Of a stretch of DNA of 64,000 bases, positions 1 through 12,900 are shown in pieces. The notes under the pieces are model-generated. The model ran no database searches. It was not told where the DNA came from and saw only the letters and a list, made by a program, of their open reading frames with translations. The position numbers and the translations under genes were made by a program. How positions within the stretch are numbered: the stretch's first letter is position 1; every line of letters begins with the position of its first letter. Location of the stretch: positions 44,271 through 108,270 of the forward strand of contig JAKUCV010001512.1 in NCBI GenBank assembly GCA_028386065.3, in the 5' to 3' direction. The DNA is from Turnera subulata. Taxonomy: Eukaryota; Streptophyta; Magnoliopsida; Malpighiales; Passifloraceae.

Positions 1-900
1 GAAAGTAACAGCTAACGTCAAGGAGCTTCTTTCATTCACTCTCATCTTGTGGAGCAGTAGTTTGTTTCTTCTTTTTTGGCATTGTATTCTAGATGACCCA
101 GCTGATGATAGAAGCACTTGGGGTACCTATTTGGCTTGTTTCAAGTTCACAATTCTTTCTTTGGCATAAATATGGGAACTTCAAATTCGAAGGTGTTCGA
201 TTGTTGTTGGTTACTCGGCTTTTGCTGTTCAGGTTAATATATGTTCCTTAGACTTTGATTGGTAGTTTAACATTTGGTGTATTGGCCACAACTTTTCTTT
301 TCGTGGGCTGTTTCAGAGTAGTATATTTGAGGATATATTTTTGAAAACTGTCAACGTATTTAAGGCATTTGCTATTCTTTTTTTTGACCATCGCCAGCCT
401 AACGAATATTTTTTACAAGAAAATGCATCATAAGAATTAAGTATATATTGTTTATGCCTTTACTACTAGTCAATTGCTTAGTTAATTTATTAGTTAATTT
501 GTAATTAATATTTGACATAGGACGTGAAGTGACCAATAGTGTCACTGTCATATTTTTAAGAATTAAGTTAACTAAAATGTTTTAGTTGACAAGTTTCACA
601 AATGTTCCATTTTTTTTTCCAAGACAACTCGCCATAATCATTTTTTATATCCTACAATTGCATTCTTCCAACACTTACCTAAGATTTCCAAAATTAAAAA
701 GATTTTTTGTAGGAATTCAAATTAAAATAGACTTGATAACGAACGTTATTGGGGAAGAAAAAAATATTATCTATATATGTAAGGATGATTGAGTTCCCCG
801 CGTACGCCTTGACTTGGTACATGATATCAGTTATTCTTTTTCCTTGTAAGTCAATAAGCTTGACTGGCATTACTTAGCTAATACGATTTGCCTACTCGAA
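1..900. other. AT-rich upstream region without a supported gene
   Basis: I see no supportable coding exon here. The sequence is AT-rich with scattered short open frames lacking family signatures. The part near 900 probably contains the promoter of the proline-rich protein gene, whose 5' UTR exon appears to end at 1072. The left part could also hold the tail of a gene lying outside the window. Confidence 0.5.
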
Positions 901-1072
901 AAACCATAATCATCAACAATCACAAACACATCATTTCTCTTTGTGAATCTGCATTCACTGCCTTGGTTCTTGCGTTTCAGCTTTTGTTCTTGCGTATCAA
1001 GAATAAGCAGAGAACTTTTGTGTAGAGAAGTGGTATTTGCATAGTTGAAAATCTCTGCAAGTCACAAACGAG

Positions 1073-1197
1073 GTAATCAGTCCCCCTTCCACTCCACAAG
1101 AGCACACCCACATCCATTTCCTCCTTCTGTGTTAACTTTTCTCTGTTTTATCAAATAATAGGTTTAAAAGTTTGTATTATCTGTGTTTTTCTTGCAG
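1073..1197 (+). other. Intron in the 5' UTR of the proline-rich protein gene
   Basis: A donor (GTAATC) follows a likely leader exon ending at 1072. A pyrimidine-rich tract and CAG acceptor end at 1197, 13 bases before the ATG at 1211. The leader has no in-frame coding extension that I could support. Confidence 0.5.
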
Positions 1198-1210
1198 TCG
1201 GTGAACCGAA

Positions 1211-3092
1211 ATGGAGGATATCCAGAAGTTGTATTCAGAAGCCTTGTCAGATGCTCCAAAAATGAAAGAAATGGATGTAGAGAAGGTTTTAAATCTAAGT
1301 TAAATCTTTGAATTTTGTTCACCAATATGCTAACAGTAACATAGCATCTTCGAGCTGATCATTGTGTTATCTTAAACAGAAAGTGACATATTTTTACAAG
1401 GGATTAAAATTCATAAGAGATTCCTGCACTGGGAATCAAAAGTGGATCGCCAAGTTAAGACACCGCGACACTGGAAAAACGGAGGACGCCAATGTGGAGC
1501 AACTTGGTATGCCACCAAAGTTTCTTTCTTCACTGTAATAAAGTCTCGTTATATTTCAGACATCCGTGAAGTATTGAAGTTAATAATATTTACATTTTAG
1601 TGTTAGCAATACTTGATTGCGTGATCAAGGCAGCAAGAGAACTTTTTGATACACTAGAAGATAAAGATTTCCCGGAATACTGTAACCCAAATGAAATGCA
1701 GCAACCAAAAAAGGGTCCTGGCCCCCCTCCACCACCTCCAGGTGGAGCGGGTAAACCTTTACTTGGAAGACGAAGCACTACTAAGTTGAAGAGATCAACC
1801 CAAATGTCCAAGTTATTTCAGAATCTCAAGAGCAAGATGGAAGGATCCAACCCTGCTGCTAAATCCAACAATGCGATAAAAACGCAGCTTGGAGGTTCTG
1901 CAGGAGGAAAAGAAGGATTTGCTGCTTCAATAGCAGAACTGACCAAGAGGTGAGGTTTGGATGATAACTCGTTATTGACTTTGCAATACTAAAGACCCTT
2001 TTAAGGCTTCATTGATACTATTGCAAAAATCAAGGTGCCAAGTCCCACCTTCATCCACTGGTATCTAAAGAAAAGACCCTTTTAAGGCTAATTATTTTCT
2101 TTATTTCCTTCTGGTAGTTTAGATCAACTTACTTTCAACAAATTGAAGAAGACGCAGAGAAGTATGCAAAACCAATCATGGAGTTAAAGGTGGAAATCAC
2201 TTCCTTCCAAACCAAGGACATGGCAGAGCTGCTGAAGTTTCAAAGCAATGTAGAATCTCTACTTCAAGTCCTATCTGATGAGTCACAGGTCAGTGAGTAA
2301 TCATAGGTTCTTTGGTTTAACTGAAGTTGCTGTCCTTAAGTTTGAGCTTAGGAAACTATCAAGCCATCAACACTTCAAGGTGTAGGTGCTAGCAAAGTTT
2401 GAAGGTTTCCCTACAAAGAAGTTGGAAACATTGAGGACTGCAGCTGCACTATACACCAGATTCGACACAATTGTCACGACGTTGAAGAATTGGGAGATAG
2501 TGCCACCCTTGGGGCGGATTCTGGACAAGATTGAGACCTATTTTGGAAAGGTAATTAGGTTCAAAAGCTACAGAATTTATGATTCATGTGTATCTTCCTT
2601 TTGTAATTGTAACTTATGTGCTATGTTTCTTCTCAAGGTCAAATTTGAACTGGAAAAAATTGACCGGACCAAGGATGAGGAATCTAAAAAGTTTAAGAGC
2701 CATGGTATTGATTTTAATTTCCATATCTTGACTAGTATCGGAGAATTGATGGTAGATCTTTCATCTAGCTGCATGGAACTGGCACTGAAGGTACTATACT
2801 ATGTTCTTATTACATAAGCCAATGCTATGTCAATTGAGCTGGTTGATTCAGTTGGCAATGTTAAGGACGTTTTCTTCTCTTGTAGGAGAGGAAAATAGCA
2901 AAAGCAGAAAAACTCAGTGAAGAAAATGGACCAGAAACCAATCAGCAAATTCAACAAAACATTAAAATGCTCTGGAGAGTCTTCCAGTTTGCATTTAGGG
3001 TCTACACTTTTGCTGGTGGACATGATACTCGTGCAGACAAGCTGGCTAAGGAATTAGCGGATGAAATCTTAGTTGATTCTCCAAACCAATAA
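1211..3092 (+). CDS. Proline-rich (hydroxyproline-rich glycoprotein family) protein, At4g04980-like
   Basis: Seven coding exons join in frame to 413 aa: 1211-1285, 1380-1506, 1601-1949, 2123-2288, 2386-2550, 2638-2790, 2886-3092. A 5' UTR intron is likely (donor 1073, acceptor 1196-1197). Residues 1-95 are mostly helical. A short proline tract (GPGPPPPPPGG) lies near residues 106-116, followed by a basic stretch. From about 180 to the end the protein is rich in Glu, Lys and Leu, predicted helical, and includes the segment YFQQIEEDAEKYAKPI. This arrangement matches the plant family containing At4g04980 and At1g61080, annotated as hydroxyproline-rich glycoprotein family proteins of unknown role. 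There is no signal peptide, so a wall glycoprotein role is unlikely. Larger family members have more N-terminal sequence, as I recall them, so this may be a short paralogue or the true start may lie upstream. Family call fairly sure; function unknown. Confidence 0.75.
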
Positions 3093-3859
3093 TTAGTAAC
3101 TTTACTATGCCAACATGTATATGAAGAAATCTATACAAAACCACACCGAAAGAAGATGTGGTTCAAATATCTTTGGTCTTCTCTGAACTGAGGATCATTC
3201 TGATCTTGACCTTGTAAAGATGGCAATGTTAATTTAATGTATACTAACAACAAAGCTGATCGAGTTATTCAGTTTGTAAGGCATTCCTCTGTACTCCTAT
3301 TTTATTGCTTGAATTTATGAATTTCTTTTCCTGGCGAGTTAAAGAAATATTCTCAAACTACAAAATGCCAGTTTTCCTTGCTGCAATTCAATTTTTTTTG
3401 GCCTTACCAGAGGAAAAGCCGATCCTTGATCCCTTTTTTTCTTCATCTTAGAGTCGATTAATAAGACTGCAAACCTATCTTGACTTGTGAGTTCAGAATT
3501 AACCTCCAGAAAAATAGTAATGTACTCAAATCTTTTGAACTCTAATAGCAAAATGTTGCTTTGGATTAAATTAAAGGCAAACCATACTTTAACAAAACGG
3601 AATTATGAGATGCATAAGAAGGAGGATTGAACTGAAATATTTATAAACTTTCAGGGTGCCATATGTCATTTCGGACCAAATAACCATCCCCATTTCCCGT
3701 CTTAACAACCTTGACAACATAAATTTACCCAAAAAGATTTCCTCCCTCTCCACTTCTCCTCGCTTCTAAACTCACTGGACAACAAATCCCAACTGTCCAA
3801 AAAGGGAAAAAACTTGGAGTTGTTCGAAGCATTCCAATATCCACACATAGGGATCTTTA
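3093..3859. other. Intergenic: 3' UTR and ARPC4 promoter/leader
   Basis: Between the stop of the proline-rich protein gene and the ARPC4 start codon I see only non-coding, AT-rich sequence. The right part must hold the ARPC4 promoter and 5' UTR. No repeat with clear ends was found. Confidence 0.5.
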
Positions 3860-5921
3860 ATGGTAAGAATGACTCAACCAGCAGCAACCACTTTGGGTCT
3901 CTTTTAATCATATGAAACACACTCTCTTTCTCTCTCTCTCTCTGCGGGATCTTCCTCAATTCTTTGTAGTGATTCAGTGATTTGCTGTATTTGATTGAAC
4001 ATTCAATTCATTGTAGGCGAATACATTGAAGCTGTACTTGACTTGCATACGTAACACTCTTGAGGCAGCCCTGTGCCTGCAGGTATGGGTTTATTATGTG
4101 CAGTGTTTTGATCCTTTTTAATTGTCTTCGTCTCTTTTTTGTTTACTCTGGAAACAACAATTGGGTTCGATATTTGTTAAAGAAATGGGGTTTTTGCAGA
4201 ACTTTCCCTGTCAAGAAGTCGAAAGGCATAACAAGCCCGAGGTTGAACTCAAGTATGTTTTCTTTCTTAATCATTCGTTCATTTGTGGGATTAAATGCTA
4301 ATACTTTTATGTTGTTGTTGCATGATTTGGGTAAAGTTCGTGCCTTTTTTATGTTTCCTACGTTAAACTCCTAGTTTTGGAAGTGTCTGTTAGATGATGT
4401 TCTGAGCTGTAGCGTTTTCTGTTCTTTTCACAGGACAAGCTCTGAACTTTTGCTAAATCCTGTAAGAAACTTAGCTGATAACTGTTCATTTTCTTTACCT
4501 GTATTGCGTTTGTTGGTATGTTTGATATGCTATCTGTGATTTTAATCACTGCTTGAATTTCTATTACAGATTGTGATTTGCCGAAATGAAGCGGAAAAGT
4601 GTTTAATAGAAACGTCTATCAATTCACTTCGGATTAGCCTTAAGGTACAGATATAAAGTTTATGTCTCATCAAGGCACTTTCATCTGTTTTGTAGCTAAA
4701 TAAAGCCTCTATGTCCGTGGGATCTGGGATAGTTGTTGGCCAAAACAATGTCGATGCTCTATTTGTTTATGCTAGCGCTTTTATTCTACTTTAAAATGAG
4801 AAGATAAAAGAATATGCATCTATATCTCTTTAGCTTTTTCCTTCCTTCCCCGGGAAAACTTTCCTGTCCTTACATTTGGCATTGATCACATATTTGATGT
4901 CTTAGTAAATACATCTCTGCCAATCCAGCATGATTTGAAGTACTCTTCTTTATCCTCCTTCTCATCCCAGAATTTTCGGGCTGATGTAGTGGAACTATAT
5001 TTGTTTCCTCGTTTCTTTTCATACTCATTTTGTCTTCCTATTCTACAGGTGAAGCAGGCAGATGAACTGGAAAATATCCTAGCGAAAAAATTCCTTAGGT
5101 TTTTGTCAATGAGGGCAGAGGCGTTTCGAGTCTTGAGACGAAAACCCGTGCAGGTATGTTGAATTTCATCTCAATGAGCTGAAGTTAGAATTTCCAGGTT
5201 CCAGTTGAAAATTAATCGACTGCCAACTACTAGGATTTGCAGTTATGATGAAAAGACTTGTTTGTAGTTTATATCCTAGTATGATCACTCAATTTTTCCA
5301 AATGGAAATTTTTAACCTTAATTTTTCAGAAGTTTCTTTCAGTCTGCTTATCCGATTGATTTAGTGTAAAAAGTAAAGTTTGTGGCTCTTAAACTCGCAC
5401 TGTCAGTTTAATGTTGTTTTGTTTGGTTTATTAACTAGTCAATTCTTTCATAATGTTCTTGTCCCACATTAACAATCATATCTTATTGTCTTGGTGTCTC
5501 ATTTGTCAGGGTTATGACATAAGCTTTCTCATTACCAACTACCACTGTGAGGAGATGCAGAAGCAGAGACTTATTGATTTTATTGTGCAATTCATGGAAG
5601 TAAGGACTAAAATTGGCTTTACTAGTTGAAGGGATGGCTGATTGATGTTAAACGATAATTGCTTATGTGAGGTTTATCATAATGACTTGCTTGATGAGAA
5701 TGAATGTTTCATGAAATGATATTGTACTCAAATAGGATGGATTCTCTCCTGTTATACGCATTGGCTTGCTGACAATTGGTTTAAGGAGATTGACTGCAAA
5801 TTTATGTTGATTGTTTGTTTTTGAATTGCAGGATATTGACAAAGAGATAAGTGAACTGAAGATGTCTATGAACACGCGAGGAAGACTGGTTGCTACAGAA
5901 TTTCTGAAACAATTTATTTGA
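3860..5921 (+). CDS. ARPC4: Actin-related protein 2/3 complex subunit 4 (ARPC4, p20)
   Basis: ARPC4 is a core scaffold subunit of the ARP2/3 complex, which nucleates branched actin filaments in the cytoplasm. In plants the complex shapes trichomes and pavement cells. Eight exons join in frame: 3860-3862, 4017-4082, 4200-4252, 4434-4461, 4570-4644, 5049-5153, 5510-5599, 5832-5921. They give 169 aa, the normal length for the family. Recognisable segments include the N-terminal [19 protein letters not shown], the central [18 protein letters not shown] and the C-terminal [17 protein letters not shown]. Exon 1 contributes only the ATG, directly followed by the donor GTAAG. This start is chosen because the next exon begins at the alanine that follows the initiator Met in the family. 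No broken residues were seen. A CT-rich microsatellite lies in intron 1. Confidence 0.96.
3921..3943 (+). repeat. CT microsatellite in ARPC4 intron 1
   Basis: A short run of CT dinucleotides, interrupted once by TTT, lies about 60 bases after the ATG-only first exon of ARPC4. CT tracts are common in plant leaders and first introns and can influence transcription. Here only its position is established. Confidence 0.7.
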
Positions 5922-6765
5922 CTAGAGTTTCCAAGACCAATTCGATCTGTTTTCAATCTGAGGAATGCTTGGGGGGATGGCTAGAGCTTGCTTTTTGTGC
6001 ACACGCTGGTCACTGTCTATTTTGATCACCAGCTGAGGTGTGTTTTCCTGTCGGCCGTCGGTCCTTGCTATTGTAAATTGCAGCTAGAAAGACTTCAAAT
6101 GAAAGATGCAAAATAACTGAGGTTTTTTCCCCCAATTATAACGTTAAATTACTCGTAATCTTTTGTATGATATTTTGTTCAATGCCATCTAGCACATCAC
6201 TCCATTTTCATTTACATGTTTTGCCATAATTGTGAGATATTACCTTTCTCTTTATTGTAGAGGCCTGTTTAGGTCCTAATTGATTCAGTATATGCATTGT
6301 AGTTTATGAGTATCAGTGGTAGGAAGGTTAGCAGAATGACACTTAAAGAGGAGTTTACTCCAATCCAACCCAACATGCACACCTTTCACATTGTGTTTTT
6401 AAATAGGGTTAATCACAAAAGTCACCCCTCCACTCTGGGAAATTGATAATTTTATCGATTGCCCTGACTACAGGGACTCTTTTTTGCCTTTTTTGGTGAG
6501 GTAATTTCTTCCCTTTTTTTTTTTTTTCCTTTTGGGTGTTGATTGGGCCAGGTTGGCCTAGTTTTAAAAACTAGGACACGCCTAAGATCAGTTCAGGGGA
6601 GACCTCGAGCCCAAATAAAGCCCGTTAACCGGAAATGAATCAGTATCACACACTTACACTCTCTGAGGCCGAAATTCTTAAATTTGGTTTGGTCCAGTCC
6701 AGACCAAAATTTGATTGGGCTGGACCGTTCCAATTCAGGGAGGATCAGACAGCCCGAAGCGGTAC
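5922..6765. other. Intergenic between ARPC4 and NO VEIN
   Basis: This holds the ARPC4 3' UTR and AT-rich spacer. Around 6405-6500 there is a stretch of the type 'GGGTTAATCACAAAAGTCAC', which resembles dispersed plant repeats, but I could not find terminal repeats or a target duplication. No gene is supported. Confidence 0.45.
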
Positions 6766-6801
6766 TGGGCCATTAGGAGAAAAAAGGGAAAAAATTGGGC
6801 C
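6766..6801 (+). promoter_or_regulatory. Two site II-like motifs (TGGGCC) upstream of NO VEIN
   Basis: TGGGCC occurs at 6766-6771 and 6796-6801, about 145-180 bases upstream of the NO VEIN start codon. Such motifs bind TCP-class factors in plants and are frequent in promoters of growth-related genes. Binding here is inference from the sequence only. Confidence 0.45.
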
Positions 6802-6944
6802 ACCTGTTAGAATGCAACGGTGTCGTATGGTAACAGGCAAAATACGAAAGCCCTAATAAAAGGCCACACTATAACTATTTGAAAAACACCCGTGTAAAAA
6901 TCAATTTCACCGCCTAACTCCGTCTCGTTTCTTCTTCCCTCCAA

Positions 6945-9900
6945 ATGCACGGGCGAGGTCCCTTCTTGCCCGGCGGCCATCCGCCGCAGCAGCCGCCGTA
7001 TCAAGCGCCTCAGAATATAAGCGCCGGTTTCTACCAGCAAGACCCTAACCTTTACTTCCAGAACTTCTCCAACGCTGTTTATCACAATTCCTTCCAGCAC
7101 AACTTTAACGTACCGTTCCAAAACCCTACCTTCCATGTCCAAAACCCCAGTGGATTCCCTCCTCCTCCCCCGCAACACTATAACCGTAATTTCCCCCACC
7201 AACCACCGCCGCCGCCACGGAACTTTCCCGGCCCACAACAGTTCATCGACAACGTTCCCAACCGCCAGCCGCCGCCGCCGCCGCCACGGGATTTGCCTCC
7301 GCTGGACCCGGACCAAACTGACCAAATACCGCTGAACCAGCCAAGCACTTCCGCACAGCAACAGCAGAAACCGCAGTACTCAAGGAAGCTGGGCGTTCTC
7401 TCTCATGGAAGCAGAGAACTACTGGAGAGGATTGAGCGAGCCGTAGAGGAGGCGCGCAGCGATATTCTGGAGGCAAACGAGAGTGTTACAGCCTGGAAAG
7501 TCTCCAAGGCAGCGCTGACGACGCTCCAAGTGGAGTCATGGGAATCTCTAGGTTTAAGATTGCAGGAAGTACCTCCCCTTAATCGCCTTATTTTGACCGA
7601 AGGGAAGGTGATTATGCTTGTTCAGCAGCAAAAACTTATGTTTTTTTTTTTTTACTTCTCGATACTTTCAGATTTCTGAGTTTCTTTGTGGTTGTTTTAT
7701 GTTTGGTTGTAGATAAACGCCTTTATAAATTGCTTTGTTGCGGTTCAAAGAATTGTGTCAGTGTATGATTTGGAAGTCGCAATATGTGCCAATGAGGGTG
7801 TTGATCACTTCGAAGAGCTGGGGTTGGGGCCTTTGATTCGGCACCCACTTGTGTTGCATTATTTTTCAGTGGGTTCTGATACTACGGAAGTGTTTAAGAT
7901 AACTGCTGAGGAAGTAATAACTGAACTTGGTAAGTTCATCTCGAAGAAGAAAAAGGCTGTTACTGTTGATGGATTTCTTGACTTCCTTGCTCAGAGGCGA
8001 TCTGTCAAGAGGAAGGAAACACTTTGTTTACGCATTCAGAGCTTGGGGTGCGTTTCCATTTTTTTATGTCAACCTTTGTGTTTCTTATTTTTTATTTTCT
8101 TGTTGGTTTTTCTATGTGTGCGTTAACTTACCATTCTAACGATTTTAGGAACATTACTGTTTTGGCTTTTTGTTTCAACATGCGTTTTTCCCCCTTTTTT
8201 GTTTGTTGCCACCGTTGGTTCTGGAATGAAAAAGCAAATCTTTGTGGTCATAGGATGCATATTGGTTTTCTTCAAGATGCTGTGGGTTCTGAAATTGCAA
8301 CGCTAAAGAAAAGCAAAATGGTGTTAGAAAAAAGCCAGGGCTCATCAGCGAGAACATCCAGTCATAAAGGCAAAAAGCGCCCTCTTTTCCCCTCAGTGAA
8401 GCAAGACCTGGACTCATCAGCAAGAACATCCAGTCATAAAGGCAAAATGCGTCCTCTTGTCTCCTCACTGAAGAAAGACCTGGACTCATCAGTGAGGGCG
8501 TCCAGTCGTAAGGGCATAAAGCGCCCTCTTTTCTCCTCACCGAAGAAAGACCTGCACTCATCTGCAAGAACAGCCAGTCATAGAGGCAAAAAGCGCCCTC
8601 TTTTCTCCTCATTGAAGAAAAACCTGGATAAACGTTTTGTTGCAGTGCATAAGCGTGTTAAATCATTTTACTCGAAAAACAAGGAATTCTGTGGTGAGCA
8701 CATAAGGTTCGTCTCATCAAGCTCCGAGGATGAGAAAAGTGATGAAAGTGCATCTGAATCTGAAAGGACCAGCAATGATGTAGGCAGCTCAGTGTTAACA
8801 CCACAAACTGCTGGTAGTTCTGACCGGGTGAGTAGCTGTCCCTACCCATCTGCAACTGAAGAAATGTCACGCCTGGGGTTTAGAAAGAAAAGGAAACTTG
8901 AAGATGGAAGTTGGGTTGTCTCCGTTCCGTCCAAAACATATAATGATGATGAGAAGAAGAGAAATTGTCCTCTCAGTGAAGCCACTGAGTCCGAGATGGC
9001 AGATACTGCTGACGGGGAAGATTTTTCACTATCTGATGACTCCATTAGAACGTTTATTACAACCTGGAAGAGTACATGTGAGGAGCACTCTGTGTCAGAG
9101 GTAACTTTTTGATCTTCTGCAAAAACTTTAGTTACACACGAATGCCTGGTTTCCTGTTTCAAAAAACATCTTTAACACATAAATTTTGTATAAAATATGT
9201 TGCTTGGTTCTCCTTACCAAACCTTTTTTTTTGTGCATCATATGCGCTTCTGTTACTAATGTTTACGCAAACTTTGCATGTCAGTTGGCGGACTATAGCT
9301 GCTGTTTTGCATTCTCTTACATTTGTTTTCAATTAGTTAACTTGAATATTGATTTAATTCATCTGTATCCATTAGTCAGATGTAAATGTTGCAAGGACTA
9401 TTGGTCTTTTCATTTTCTTTAATCTTTTTCAGATTTACTTTTTTGATATAAGGTGCATTGCTTAAGAATTACTTTATTTTACCTTGTAGGTCCTTGAAAA
9501 AATGCTTCAGTTTTATAGGCCACAGCATACTAAGACTGCTGCTAAATACAGGAAAAGAGTCAAGAAATTGTTCTGGTCCTCCCCAGCCATTGGACTGCTC
9601 AATATTGCTGTAAGTTGAATGTCGTGCTTAACTATGGTCATTTTCATTGTTATTAATCATGAGGCCTCTGGGCTTATGCGAGATTTTTTTTCAGGTGAAA
9701 TCCATCAATTGTGGTATGTGGAATAGCATATATGGTACTCTCCAAGTCTTAAGTCAACTTGAATCAACTGCTACATTGTCTCCTAAATATACTGAATATG
9801 AAAGCATTGATGTTGAGCCAAGTGAGAAGCATGCTCCAATTGTCTCTCAACGTGGTGCGTGGAAGCCACATGGTGAGTAATCTTGGCTTTGCAAATTAGT

Positions 9901-12900
9901 ACTGGAATTTTGTGCAACACATATCTAGACATGAATATAGGTGGCATCCCAGCGATAAAGAAAATTTCACATTTGATCCTCTCTAAGATGATATTTTCTT
10001 GCTCTTGCACTTTCCTCCTGCCCCTCAACACACACGCACATTGGATCTAACTCGAATGTATATAGGGCGTTAGGATCTCATCTTCTCTTTGTTTCTATTG
10101 GTCTCCATAGCAGTTATCCATCAAGGAATACATCTTTGCATATCTAGAGTTACAAACTTAGAACTGATTTCTGAAGGACATAAAACCTTTTTCAGATTGA
10201 TGTAGAGAGTCCTGATAGTCATCAAGTCTTATCGCTCTAATTTTTGCATAGTTATTTAAAGTTTCCTGTGTATTTTTTGTGAAAGAGTTGTCTCACTAGG
10301 TGAACTGTGGCACTATGTTGCACAGATGTTACATTAGAAGATATAGTTGGAAAAGTCGCCCAGTACTATGAGCTTGATCATGGCTGTCAGACTGCTGGTA
10401 AATCATGTCTGGAGGAAAAGATTATCTCCTTCAGTAAGCTCCGTGATTGTGAATCATGGCTGGCCAACCAATTTGGTGTTGAAGGATTCAAATCCTTGGG
10501 CTATGGGGAGTTCTTCAAGTTCTTGGGGCAACATGCTTCTCTATTACCAACCAAATTACAGAAGCTCATGTCTGGTGATATAGGTGAAAAGTCACCCCTG
10601 GAGGTTGGAATGGTTCAACATCAGTTGATTGTGTTAGCATCACAAGCTTTAAATAGTTCGCAGCAAAATGGTGCTATTACTAAACATATGATTTCCTCAT
10701 TGATTAGCAGACAATTTCCACAGTTCAGTTTTACAATTGCCGAAAATGGTTCTATGGAAGATTTTCTACATGCTGTAGAGAAGTATAAGAATAATGTGGT
10801 GTCAAAATGTGTCCTATTTTCTGCAACACTGTTTCAAATGTATGACATTGTTGGCTCATTTTCTCATGAGAATGACCGTACATTGGAATCTGCTGAAGTA
10901 GGAACAAGCAGAAATCACAAACCAATAGCCTTAGAGTCTGTCACATCCAAGGATGCAGTTGAAGTTTTGCTTAGAGCACCTATGTTGTCAGATTTAAGTC
11001 TGTGGTCACACTGGGATCTTGTATTTGCCCCCAGTCTTGGCCCTCTTGTAGGATGGTTATTGAGGGAAGTCAATGTGAAAGATTTGTTGTGTGTAGTGAC
11101 GAAAGATAGCAAGGTGATTCGAATTGATCATGCTGCAACTGAGAATTCATTCTTGGAAGCTGCTCTTCGAGGATCATCTTTTGAAACCGCTGTTCAGCTG
11201 TTATCCTTGTTCTCTGTAGCTGGGGGAGAAAAGCATGTTCCTTTGTCCCTATTGAAATGTCATGCACGCAAGGCATTTGAAGTAGCTTCGGAGAATGTCT
11301 CTGAAGATATTAAAGTACAGGAAAAGCGGAATCTCATCTTGCATGGAAAAGCATGTGATGGAATTGCTAATTTTAATGCAAGTGGTGGCTCTCATAGAAA
11401 CTTGGTCAAAATGAATTCCGTCGCACCTTTCGCATCAAGATTTATTCTTGACTGTCTCAGTTATATGCCTTCAGAATTTCATGGTTTTGCAACCAATGTG
11501 TTACTCTCTGGAATGCAATCCTTAATTAAAGAAGCCCCTTCAGCCATTTTGTCTGAATGCAACCAAAAGGAACGTCTTATGCTTCACGAAATAGGGCTCA
11601 CTATTGGTATTGTAGAATGGGTCAACGATTATCATGCATTTTGTTCTGCTGGTACTACTGACATCGTGTTTACTGAGCCATCATGCTCTGAAGCTGCTGC
11701 TTCTGATGGCTCAGGCTTGAGATGTGCACAAAATGCATTGGATAAACTTTCTTGTGATAGGGGGCCTATAAACATTGGTTCCAATGAAAATGAACATAAT
11801 GGAAAAGACCCTCAGGTTAGTCACAAAATTGGCGGTGCTGTAGTTTCTGGAAATGGATCTGCAAAGGATTGCATGGTACAAATACCTGTTAATAAAGATG
11901 CAGCCCTTGTAGTTGAATCTATCAGGAAAGAAGAATTTGGTCTGGACCCAAATCTTTCATTCACAGAGGGTAGCATGCTGAAAAAGCAGCACGCTCGCTT
12001 AGGAAGGGCTCTTCATTGTCTTTCACAGGAATTGTATTCTGAGGATTCGCATTTTCTGCTTGAGCTGGTAACTCTTATCAGAGACTGATTGCTCCTTTAA
12101 GTTTTAGTTTCACTTGTGATACAATATTAGTAATATATACTATTATCATAATCCTATGCAAAATGTTGGTTCAGGTTCAAAATGCTGATGATAACATCTA
12201 CCCAGAGAGTTCAGAACCTACTCTAACATTCATTCTTCAAGAGTCAGGAATTAGTATTTTGAATAATGAGCTTGGTTTTTCTTCTGAAAACATCAGAGCT
12301 CTTTGTGATGTTGGAAATTCAACAAAGAAAGGATCTAATGGTGGATACATCGGGCATAAAGGGATCGGTTTCAAATCAGTATTTCGGGTATGTTTCCTTG
12401 GGTTGTGCTCTCCCTTTCACATCTTTATCCTCATGCTAAAAATTTTGCTGCAAATTATTGGAGCAGAGGACAATATAGCTCATATAAGTTCAGTGAAGGA
12501 TGATTGGAATTAACTAACCCTTTCTACCTGCCATTTATGTTTTCTCAAAAAAAATTGCATGTTTATCCTTGTATTTAACTTTTAAATTGTAGAAATACAA
12601 GACTTTTTTTTTTGTGAACTGCTTGGCTATGCATCTTGAGCTTTTGCAAAGTGATCAGTAAACATCTATATGCCATTGTGATAATGCGGACTCTTTGTCA
12701 GTAATATTCAATGTTAGTTGCCTTACAAAAATGCATAAAAACACTGCCGACTCATTTCATGTTTCAACATCCTGTTTGTATCAAGTATATTGCTGTGCTG
12801 TTTGTCATAATAAATTCAATATTAGCGGTACATATGGTGTTATATTCTGTCTTCTATTGATTATTGTTTTGTTCAACATTATTGGTCTGTCATCAGATCA

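Noticed and set aside
173..238. Short ORF beginning MGTSNSK, like an N-myristoylation signal
   Set aside because: Only 21 codons, no continuing exon with a fitting splice site was found, and the motif is short enough to occur by chance.
6807..7361. 184-codon minus-strand ORF opposite NO VEIN exon 1
   Set aside because: It is the complement of the proline-rich NO VEIN exon; its arginine-rich composition follows from the GC-rich codons on the other strand.
7620..7679. Read-through of NO VEIN exon 1 into intron 1
   Set aside because: The ORF continues past a good GT donor at 7608 into a poly-T tract; joining 7607 to 7713 keeps the family sequence in frame.
8175..8612. Minus-strand ORF with repeated SSVRRKEGAFCLYDW-like units
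   Set aside because: The repetition is the shadow of the 72-bp repeats in NO VEIN exon 3; no independent gene signs.
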